NCBI GenBank assembly: GCA_036939355.1
Contig: JALLAP010000660.1
Coordinates: forward strand, 1 to 16,123
Reading direction: 5' to 3'
From: Thalassiosira profunda
Lineage: Eukaryota; Bacillariophyta; Thalassiosirophyceae; Thalassiosirales; Thalassiosiraceae
Length of the DNA stretch: 16,123 bases
Positions within the stretch are counted from its first letter, which is position 1. The number at the start of each line of letters is the position of its first letter. A program made the translations under genes and the position numbers. Below, one piece after another: positions 1 to 5,863 of this stretch. Under the pieces are notes generated by a model that worked only from the letters and a program-made list of their open reading frames with translations, was not told the origin of the DNA and did not search any database.

Positions 1-548
1 GTTGTTTCATCCGCGAGCTCGATATTCTGCCGCTGTACTCTTTGTAGGCTGTAAACCCGCTAATATCCCCGAGGGAATCCTCGTCCTCGCTTCCACGACC
101 ATTACTGTCACTATCATCATCACTGCCTTTGGGCGTTGGAGAGATGGGACGAGCTCTTCGCCTGGTATGGGGTTGGGGCGCGAGGCGGACGGAAAAGGGA
201 TCTCTCCTGCTCACATCTCGTGCACCTGCAGGAGGGGACACACCGCAGAATTAGATGCAATGAGACTCGAGAACAGCCGAGGACACGATCTGCATGAATT
301 TAATGACCGCCCTCTTATCTGACTGCCAATTTAACATTCGGCATTCGTCGCACCAGCCCTTCGCCGCGGGCATCGCCTCCATCCAAATCAAACAACTCAC
401 CTCCACTGCCTCGTGCACCTCCAAACCCGCCTCCTCCGCTGCGGTGTCCCCCGCCGAGGACGTCCGCCTGGATGAGGTCTAGTAATTCCGCCGTCGATAC
501 GGTGTCTTCGTCGCCCGGAGGCGAGGTGGAGGAGGAGGCGCGGGGCAT
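1..548 (-). CDS. Spliced gene of unknown function, 5' part only (runs off left edge)
   Basis: Exon 1 is 548-401: the ATG sits in a good context (gacaATG) and encodes about 49 residues ending in a Gly-rich run. A consensus donor (gag|gtgagt) follows. The acceptor cctcctgcag| on the minus strand restarts coding at 225. Both sides are phase 1, and the joined frame stays open for all 225 nt to the window edge. Exon 2 encodes an Arg-rich stretch and then an acidic Ser/Asp run (GSDDDSDSNGRGSEDEDSLG). Without splicing the frame stops at 315. I recognise no domain; the acidic, Ser-rich composition would fit a regulatory or nuclear protein, which is only a guess. The gene is divergent from the FkbM methyltransferase gene, with 489 nt between the two ATGs. 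The gene structure is fairly secure; the function is unknown. Confidence 0.6.
226..400 (-). other. Spliceosomal intron (175 nt) in the left-edge gene
   Basis: On the minus strand the intron runs from GTGAGT (ending at 400) to a pyrimidine-rich CCCCTCCTGCAG (ending at 226). Removing it joins two phase-1 exon ends and opens a frame to the window edge, while retention gives a stop. The words GTGCACGAG just after the acceptor and GTGCACGAGG just before the donor are a short direct repeat. Confidence 0.65.
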
Positions 549-1037
549 TGTCGATAGGTGGATGCCTCGCCGCCGCGCGTTGATGTCCCCAAGTCCCCAG
601 TCCCCACTGTACTGGTCCCCAAAAGCAAAGCCCTTGGCCCTTGCTTTGTTTCAATTTATACGCAGCAGCTGCAAGCTTCGCTCTGTCGACAAAAAAGGCC
701 AGTACACTTAGTGACGATTTTTCACGCGAGGAGTGACCAAGGATTTGGAGAGTTCTAACCACTATGCGCATCTGGAAGGGAGGCAGCAACTGCAAACCGC
801 ACCTCCCACCCTCCCCTCCCAAGGTAGGCGAATGTGCGCCTGTGAATAAATCCACGGACGCCTCGCCACATCATCTCGATCCCGGTGTTTGCGCCGAGTT
901 CGATGTGCTCGCGCTAGAGCGAGAGGGGGCGCCTTCGGCGGCGCTGCTCGGGCCTCCAGCCGTTTTAGCATATGCATCGGTGGATCACCTTCGATATCAG
1001 CCCCCGCAGGGCCCCACAGTCGAGAGGGAATCGTAGA
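549..1037. promoter_or_regulatory. Divergent intergenic region between left-edge gene and FkbM gene
   Basis: These 489 nt separate two start codons pointing away from each other, so both promoters should lie here. The stretch contains one copy of the dispersed repeat (659-756). No convincing TATA box or ACGTACA motif was seen. Short open frames here have no protein-like composition and were not called. Confidence 0.5.
659..756 (+). repeat. Dispersed repeat, copy A
   Basis: ACGCAGCAGCTGCAAGCTTCG (659 onward) matches 19 of 21 bases at 5054 onward (copy B). It is followed in both by TCGACAAAAA(A/T)GGCCAG and a weaker match through CACTT and GACGA. The 10-mer GGAGAGTTCT (747-756) also recurs in copy B at 5194-5203. 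Copy A lacks the AT-rich tandem duplication found in copy B, which accounts for most of its shorter length. Its nature (mobile fragment or conserved promoter block) is unknown. Confidence 0.6.
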
Positions 1038-2048
1038 ATGGGGCGCTCCTCCCCGTCACTAACAATACTGATCCTGGTGGTCCCCGCCGTCTTGGCTCTT
1101 ACTCTTTGGGCCTGGAACCAGGTGAGCAATTCAGAAATAATATTCCAGAGTTTGAGTACTACGATAGTCTCAATAAATTTCTCTTTTGCAATTCACTTGC
1201 AGCGTGATGAGGACGTTTATTCGTCTTCAACTAAAATCCGCACCAAACAAACCAAGCTGGGCGATGGCTGCTACCACATTTTTCTGGACGTCGGCGCGAA
1301 CATCGGTGTTCACACAAGATTTTTGTATCAACCGGAACTGTACCCCAAAGCTGTAAGAGCGAGGGAGATCTTTGATCAGCAGTTCGGCGCATCTCGAAAC
1401 AACTCCGACTTTTGCAGCTTTGGATTCGAGCCAAATCCGGCGCATGCGGAGCGGCACGCGAGATTGGCAAGCGCGTACAATGGTCAAGGCTGGAGGTACT
1501 CGTATGTGAATGCCGGTGTTTCTGACGAGGATGGCAATCTTACGTTTTACCACAACCAGGACGAGGGTCAGAATGAATGGGGGTTTGGTGATCACAATCT
1601 GAAGGGGGTGGGTGTGCCAGTCACTGTTCCCACCATCCGCTTTTCAACGTGGCTGCAAAATGAACTCCTTGATCGGGAGCTTCCCGAAACGGTTTACGGG
1701 AACTACTCGACTGGTCCAAGGGTCGTCATGAAAATGGACATCGAATCGTCAGAGTATCGAGTCCTGCCCGACCTATGGTTCACAGGAATCATGTGCCAAA
1801 CAATTGATTTTCTTTTCGGGGAGTTTCACCCCTGGGATATTAGTTACAAAGATGATGCGATCACAGGCAGGGGCGGGCTCAGTCTTCGTAGTGAAGAGGC
1901 CACTGGTGTTTTGAGAACCGGCGTGAAGCTATTTCATTCGTTCAAGGATTGTTCAACTGATATCGTGGAGCTTGATGACGAGTCTTACTTGCATGATGGG
2001 ATGCCTTTCCCTGGAGCAACCGAAGCAAATAGTGTTGGGAGTCAATAA
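1038..2048 (+). CDS. FkbM-family methyltransferase, Golgi-type membrane protein
   Basis: Predicted SAM-dependent methyltransferase of the FkbM family, which typically O-methylates sugars or glycans. The start at 1038 has a strong context (A at -3, G at +4); an in-frame ATG at 972 has a weak context and would add 22 residues. An uncharged segment (residues 8-26, LTILILVVPAVLALTLWAW) right after a short N-terminus suggests a type II signal anchor with the catalytic part in the Golgi lumen. An 81-nt intron (1122-1202) lies directly after the anchor; spliced length is 309 residues. The SAM-binding motif FLDVGANIGVHT, then FGFEPNP and VVMKMDIESSEY, fit the family. The stop codon overlaps an AATAAA. 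It lies upstream of, and co-oriented with, the sulfotransferase gene. The family assignment is good; the substrate is unknown. Confidence 0.8.
   Translation: MGRSSPSLTILILVVPAVLALTLWAWNQVSNSEIIFQSLSTTIVSINFSFAIHLQRDEDVYSSSTKIRTKQTKLGDGCYHIFLDVGANIGVHTRFLYQPELYPKAVRAREIFDQQFGASRNNSDFCSFGFEPNPAHAERHARLASAYNGQGWRYSYVNAGVSDEDGNLTFYHNQDEGQNEWGFGDHNLKGVGVPVTVPTIRFSTWLQNELLDRELPETVYGNYSTGPRVVMKMDIESSEYRVLPDLWFTGIMCQTIDFLFGEFHPWDISYKDDAITGRGGLSLRSEEATGVLRTGVKLFHSFKDCSTDIVELDDESYLHDGMPFPGATEANSVGSQ
1122..1202 (+). other. Phase-0, 3n spliceosomal intron (81 nt) in FkbM gene
   Basis: AACCAG|GTGAGC ... TTCACTTGCAG|CGTGAT, with a pyrimidine-rich 3' end, and more AT-rich than the flanking exons. Length is 81 nt with no in-frame stop, so the frame reads through if it is retained. 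The 27 residues it would encode sit between the membrane anchor and the start of the catalytic region and do not look like family sequence. Confidence 0.75.
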
Positions 2049-2116
2049 AGGTACTGTAACTTCTAGCAGAATGAGCGTTGGGAGTTAATAAAGGTGCTGT
2101 AACTTCTAGCAGAATA
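2031..2116 (+). repeat. Two-copy 43-bp tandem repeat across FkbM stop codon and poly(A) signal
   Basis: Units 2031-2073 and 2074-2116 differ at only four positions. Each contains AGTxAATAAAGGTxCTG followed by TAACTTCTAGCAGAAT. The first unit holds the last codons and stop of the methyltransferase gene, so the duplication gives two AATAAA hexamers (2044-2049 and 2087-2092). Confidence 0.9.
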
Positions 2117-2559
2117 GGGCGTCCGCGAGAGGCAGAACTTTTGCATGAGTGGCATGTACCTACGTTGTATCCCCACAGAGATAGCCTGCCAAAACGATGC
2201 ATTTGTTGCAGTAACGGTGGGGAATTGGCCGCCTTCCTTCCAAGACGTTTTGATACGACCACCCGCAAGAGCGGGAAAGCTCCGGTTATCCACCACTTTT
2301 CAGTCGTCCTGAGCCCATCAAAAAGTGTGTTCCGGTTGTTGTGCCCTCCTGTGCCCCTCTTAGAGCCACGTACAATAGGTACGTATCTACCTACTTCCGT
2401 ACTCTGTACAACGCGAAACTTCCCGCGCCCGCCCGCCCGCCCGTCCGTCGCCCAGCGTGCTGCTCCAGCGGCGCCAGCTAGCCACCGACAGACTCCAGCG
2501 CTGCCTGTGCGGTCGCCTGTGCCACGCCACCACACTCCTAGCTCTCGAGACCCGGCACC
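2049..2559. other. Intergenic region between FkbM and sulfotransferase genes
   Basis: 511 nt. It holds the second tandem-repeat unit with its AATAAA, the ACGTACAATA/TCTACCTAC promoter motif (2368-2394), a short GCCC run (about 2427-2442) and a C-rich leader before the sulfotransferase ATG. Open frames on both strands here are GC-rich shadows without recognisable protein features. Confidence 0.5.
2368..2394 (+). promoter_or_regulatory. Promoter motif ACGTACAATA ... TCTACCTAC upstream of sulfotransferase
   Basis: ACGTACAATA (2368-2377) and TCTACCTAC (2386-2394) lie about 166-192 nt before the sulfotransferase ATG. The same two words occur, in the same orientation relative to the gene, about 161-177 nt before the GT25 ATG on the minus strand. 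A related word, ACGTACATTT, lies about 195-205 nt before the surface-protein ATG. Confidence 0.45.
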
Positions 2560-3516
2560 ATGCCCTCCTCTGACGATGACCGCGGCAATGGCGACAGCAG
2601 CGGTAGCCTGTTTCGGCGAACGTGGCCGTGGCTCCTCCTGTTCTTCGTTTTGGGGTTTGTCTTCGCCCTGGGCACCACCCACCCGATCTTCGTGGGCACT
2701 CCGGTGCATTCCATCTCTAAAGCATTCGTTCGAGGCCAGGGCGGGAATCATACCGCAGAGACTATTATGGAAAGTCAGAATAGAACAGAGGGAACGCAAA
2801 ACAAGGAATGTCTGCTCCATCTGCTGGGCTGCGACCTCTCCTGTCTAGATTGGACAATTGTGCTCGCCACTGGGCGGTCCGGAAGCACCACATTGCAACA
2901 GATGGTCGCGAAATTGCCGGGAATGAACTTTTACGGCGAGGAGGGCGGATTGATGGAGGCGCTGAATGAGGTGCAAAAGACAATACGCTTTGCGTCAGGG
3001 CACGGCGGCTTGTCGTGGAAGGGGGCCCAAGATGACAATGCCACCACGATTAGTTGTATGACGCAGAAGTTGTACGCCGAACGGCACGGCGTCCAGTGCC
3101 TCCACCGGGGATGTCGCCACGGCTGGAAAGAGATTCGGTATTCCTCCCCCGCCATTGTCGCCTGGATACGGACTGTGTTCCCCGCGTCGAAGATTGTGCT
3201 CAACTACCGCCGAGTGGCGTGTCCGCCGGGGCACAGGGACATCCACGGCCGCAGCTGCTCCCAGGTGGAGAAGGAGGGGAATACCCTAAAAGCCGCGACT
3301 GCCAGTCTACCGAATGTGTTTCACATGGAGACGGAGGAGTTGAACAACCTATCGAAATGGGGGGAATTGGCGCGGTTCGTTGGGTACGAAGATTGCGAGG
3401 CGATGAATGTGACATCGGAAAATCTAAAGGGGGGGTACACGACGATGGGGGAAGAGGACCCGACCAATCCGTGGAGGTGTCGTTCAGCGAATCTTAACCT
3501 GCCTCCCAATCGGTGA
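2560..3516 (+). CDS. Golgi-type sulfotransferase
   Basis: 318 residues. Predicted to move sulfate from PAPS onto a glycan or glycoprotein in the Golgi lumen. The ATG has a good context (caccATG). An Asp/Ser-rich N-terminal tail and RR precede one membrane segment (about residues 23-38, PWLLLFFVLGFVFALG), giving a type II topology. ATGRSGSTTLQQM (103-115) is the 5'-phosphosulfate-binding loop of sulfotransferases. GWKEIRYSSP (188-197) and KIVLNYRR (211-218, probable 3'-phosphate-binding strand) also fit. Sequons at N63, N74, N160, N263 and N283 support a luminal location. No intron is needed. It is convergent with the GT25 gene, with 230 nt between stops. The family is confident, probably the Sulfotransferase_3-like group; the acceptor is unknown. 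Confidence 0.83.
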   Translation: MPSSDDDRGNGDSSGSLFRRTWPWLLLFFVLGFVFALGTTHPIFVGTPVHSISKAFVRGQGGNHTAETIMESQNRTEGTQNKECLLHLLGCDLSCLDWTIVLATGRSGSTTLQQMVAKLPGMNFYGEEGGLMEALNEVQKTIRFASGHGGLSWKGAQDDNATTISCMTQKLYAERHGVQCLHRGCRHGWKEIRYSSPAIVAWIRTVFPASKIVLNYRRVACPPGHRDIHGRSCSQVEKEGNTLKAATASLPNVFHMETEELNNLSKWGELARFVGYEDCEAMNVTSENLKGGYTTMGEEDPTNPWRCRSANLNLPPNR

Positions 3517-3746
3517 ACAAATTTGTTGAGCAAGTTGATAACTGTGTCGGTAGGTATTGCTTCGGCATGACTCGTTCAATGCATATTCTTTGTGGGTTGA
3601 GCTCTCTTTCCTTGCTGTGATGTCCCCAGCAGGAAGCATTTACATTGAAAAGCTCGCTCAGCCTTCTGTCAACACTGGGTGCAGTGAGATCGATCTCTAT
3701 CGGTACATAATGCATCTTTTTTGTTCCGCAGAAGGTTGTCCATCAA

Positions 3747-4862
3747 TTATTGACTGCCGATGTCGTTGAGGACGCGCAATACGCAACAGGGCGTACGCAC
3801 TGGGTGCCTCGGTGCTGTTATCGTTGCAGCGAAGAATCGAATCAAATTCAATCGATCGGTGGTGCTCGATCCATTCCGAAAGGTATGGCTGGTTATCCAG
3901 TGGATTGCGCGATCGAACGGGCAGTCGGACGAGTAGATAGGAGCACATCTCCCCTTCTTGAGTTGGGCCACTGGCAGGTTCTTTTGGTCAGANAGCTTTT
4001 TCTCGTTCCACAGTTTATTCATCCAATGATCAACTGGCTTGGCGACAGTGCCATCAATAAGCTCCTCTTTCAGGACGCGCTCGAATTTCTCCGGATTATT
4101 GTTTGTGTACATCATCGCACCTGTTGCCCACCAAAACGAGAGGCCTTCACGCACACTGTTCATTTGCGAAGCAGTGCACTTTCTCCCAATGGACCGATGA
4201 TCATGAAGGAAGAGAATGTCGTAGTCTTTGTACACATCAGGGGAGATGTCCCATGCTCTTATCGCAACTGTGTCGGACTCCAATGATATAATCGGAATGT
4301 TGTGCTTCAACCCTAGTATCCAAGCACTCAGGTGCGAAAGGAAGCAGCCCTGTGCACCAATTTTACCGGGACCCAAATAGGTCAAGTTCAATTTCACAAT
4401 TGAGGAGAGATTACCTGCTTTCTCCCATGAAGTTCCGTCAACTGATGCCACCTCACAAACCGCACTGGAGTAATTATGCTTTGCGAGCGAGCTCTTGGTG
4501 CGATTGTAATAAGCGGCGTGCTTCTCTTTTTCGAGCCGAAACGAAATAATAGTCGGCGTTGACATCGTGAGGTTACCATGATTGCTGACCGTCCGCCGAG
4601 ATGAGGTAAAGTTCCACTCCCATGGCTCGTCGGGGGAGACAGGCAGCAGGCCTACAGGGCATTGAAACCCAACGGCAGGTTTGTCCTCGGCTTTTGCTGC
4701 CGTGGAAGCATTGGATGATGGTCTTCTCAAGGTGGAAGATTGCAAAATATAATCATAATATGCGGTGCTGTCGAGCGACAGCAGAAACTTGAAGACGGCA
4801 ACCGCTGCCAGAAGAAGCGGCACAATTATCTTAATTGTCCTGTTCGACCGAGGGAGAGCCAT
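3747..4862 (-). CDS. GT25-like glycosyltransferase, Golgi-type membrane protein
   Basis: 371 residues, predicted glycosyltransferase resembling family GT25 (LPS/collagen-galactosyltransferase type). The ATG has a strong context (gagaATGG). A single membrane anchor spans about residues 12-30 (IIVPLLLAAVAVFKFLLSL). TPTIISFRLEKEKHAAYYN (102-120), a VASVDG strand (138-143), LGPGKIGAQGCFLSHLSAW (163-181) and IISLESDTVA (191-200) follow the family order; the usual E-D-D acid motif appears here as E195-S196-D197. FWWATGAMMY (243-252) and VDHWMN (277-282) fit the later part of the domain. There are at least eight N-x-S/T sequons. Codon 290 contains the ambiguous base at 3993. The C-terminal 50 residues are less characteristic. 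It forms a cluster with the methyltransferase and sulfotransferase genes. Confidence 0.72.
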   Translation of the reverse strand: MALPRSNRTIKIIVPLLLAAVAVFKFLLSLDSTAYYDYILQSSTLRRPSSNASTAAKAEDKPAVGFQCPVGLLPVSPDEPWEWNFTSSRRTVSNHGNLTMSTPTIISFRLEKEKHAAYYNRTKSSLAKHNYSSAVCEVASVDGTSWEKAGNLSSIVKLNLTYLGPGKIGAQGCFLSHLSAWILGLKHNIPIISLESDTVAIRAWDISPDVYKDYDILFLHDHRSIGRKCTASQMNSVREGLSFWWATGAMMYTNNNPEKFERVLKEELIDGTVAKPVDHWMNKLWNEKKXSDQKNLPVAQLKKGRCAPIYSSDCPFDRAIHWITSHTFRNGSSTTDRLNLIRFFAATITAPRHPVRTPCCVLRVLNDIGSQ

Positions 4863-5022
4863 TCTCTCGGAATCCCACCGCCTTCTCCTCCCAACCGGAT
4901 TACGGGTGGTTGGCGAAGTCGGGAGCGGGGCGGAGCGGGCGTGGAGGGGAGTGCGTGTGGGGCGGGGGGGGTTGTGTGGTTAGTGGTGGCCTCGCACGGA
5001 CAAGACATCATGCAGGGCGTCG

Positions 5023-5039
5023 TATTGTACGTAGGTAGA
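5023..5039 (-). promoter_or_regulatory. Promoter motif TCTACCTAC-GTACAATA upstream of GT25 gene
   Basis: Read on the minus strand this is TCTACCTACGTACAATA, 161-177 nt before the GT25 ATG. It shares a 9-mer and an overlapping 10-mer (ACGTACAATA) with the sulfotransferase upstream region, in the same orientation relative to the gene but with the two words in the opposite order. Confidence 0.45.
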
Positions 5040-5053
5040 CAGATAGTATTAGG

Positions 5054-5234
5054 ACGCGGCAGCTGCTAGCTTCGTAGATAGCTCGACAAAAATGGCCAGC
5101 ACTTTCTCGACGAAATTGTCGAGCATTAACCCTTTTATTAACCTTAAACTGCGTTAGCATTTTAACCCTTTTATTAACCTTAAACTAACGCCGGGAGAGT
5201 TCTTATCGTATCTTCTTCGAAGCTAGCAGCGCCG
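5054..5234 (+). repeat. Dispersed repeat, copy B, with inverted ends (foldback element)
   Basis: The left end CGGCAGCTGCTAGCTTCG (5057-5074) is the inverse of CGAAGCTAGCAGCGCCG (5218-5234), with one base missing in the second arm. Between them are a 9-bp inverted repeat (GCTCGACAA 5081-5089 / TTGTCGAGC 5116-5124) and the AT-rich tandem duplication. The left end and an internal word match copy A at 659-756. The layout resembles a small non-autonomous foldback or MITE-like element of about 180 bp. Confidence 0.6.
5123..5186 (+). repeat. AT-rich tandem repeat, two copies
   Basis: TTAACCCTTTTATTAACC followed by TTAAACT is present twice (units starting near 5123 and 5157, each about 30-34 nt, joined by GCGTTAGCAT). 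The copies are nearly identical, so the duplication looks recent. It is absent from the related dispersed copy at 659-756. Confidence 0.85.
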
Positions 5235-5272
5235 GTAGCAAGACATACCGAATCCAGCGTGAGCAATTCAAA

Positions 5273-5326
5273 GCGCGGCAAAATTTGGAGGATACAAAAT
5301 GTGTACCACATTCCAAATTGCCGCGC
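5273..5326. repeat. 54-nt imperfect palindrome (long hairpin)
   Basis: The arm GCGCGGCAAAATTTGGA (5273-5289) pairs with TCCAAATTGCCGCGC (5312-5326), with a 2-nt bulge and otherwise perfect. A nested ATGTG (5299-5303) / CACAT (5307-5311) stem adds five pairs. Function unknown. Confidence 0.75.
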
Positions 5327-5351
5327 GCAGGAACTCGGGTCCTCTGGTCAA

Positions 5352-5411
5352 CGAAACCTAGGAACCGGTATGTTCCATTTGAATCGACGAAGCCTTTCTC
5401 TCCTGGTTTCG
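5352..5411. repeat. 60-nt inverted repeat
   Basis: CGAAACCTAGGA (5352-5363) pairs with TCCTGGTTTCG (5401-5411) with a single-base bulge. Inside, GGAAC (5361-5365) and GTTCC (5372-5376) form a competing short stem. Confidence 0.55.
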
Positions 5412-5568
5412 CACGTCTTTTCTATCTGTCCGTTGCGCCGCCCGGGGCAATTTTGTTTCACGTATCACAGAGTCACTCGTCTCATACGTCAGCGAAATGA
5501 GTCACGCCCTGTATGGAGTTCCGTCGTGGACACATGTAGGCTGATCACGTTTTGTCGACGAGACAGGA

Positions 5569-5607
5569 AAGATCAATGCCGTTTCTTATGTAATTTGAAT
5601 TGATCTT
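5569..5607. repeat. 9-bp perfect inverted repeat
   Basis: AAGATCAAT (5569-5577) and ATTGATCTT (5599-5607), separated by 21 nt. Confidence 0.5.
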
Positions 5608-5655
5608 GCCCCCGACACGTGAGTGGATTGGCCGGCCTCGCCGCTCGCCGCCCAG

Positions 5656-5732
5656 CCCTTGTTAGCAGAAGCTAGGGGTTCTCAAGGTTGCAGGAAAATC
5701 CTTGGCAATCCTTTGTTAGCGCAAGCTAGCGG
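5656..5732 (+). repeat. Pair of similar short hairpins upstream of ORF1
   Basis: CCCTTGTTAGCAGAAGCTAGGGG (5656-5678) and CCTTTGTTAGCGCAAGCTAGCGG (5710-5732) match at 19 of 23 positions. Each can form a TAGC/GCTA stem with a four-base loop, AGAA in the first and GCAA (GNRA type) in the second. They may lie in the leader of the retroelement RNA. Confidence 0.5.
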
Positions 5733-5863
5733 AATGGATCACTCTTTGCCAAATCTTTGCAGCAAAGCACGGCAAAGCTAGAGAGAGAGATTGAGCTCAT
5801 TCTCTTTTCATCTCGCCACCAACACCACCGATCCTCCTGAAGACCCAAGCATCGCCTCCGACA

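Larger units (their letters stand above)
4863..5863. other. 1-kb gene-free region between GT25 gene and retroelement ORF1
   Basis: It holds the GT25 promoter motif (5023-5039), dispersed repeat copy B (5054-5234), a tandem repeat, three long imperfect inverted repeats (5273-5607) and two similar short hairpins (5656-5732). The left boundary of the retroelement should lie somewhere in it, but I could not locate it. Open frames here (for example 5259-5603) run across the inverted repeats and look non-coding. Confidence 0.5.

Noticed and set aside
3717..3737. Strong 3' splice-like tract CTTTTTTGTTCCGCAG after the sulfotransferase gene
   Set aside because: The coding frame already ends at 3516, and what follows the tract on this strand is antisense to the GT25 gene; at most a 3' UTR intron, with no support.
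3750..4286. Plus-strand open frame with an unknown residue
   Set aside because: It is a shadow of the GT25 gene, which shows membrane anchor, sequons and family motifs on the other strand.
4740..5069. Plus-strand open frames over the GT25 promoter
   Set aside because: They are Gly/Arg-rich frames across a G-rich stretch and overlap the antisense coding start; no protein features.
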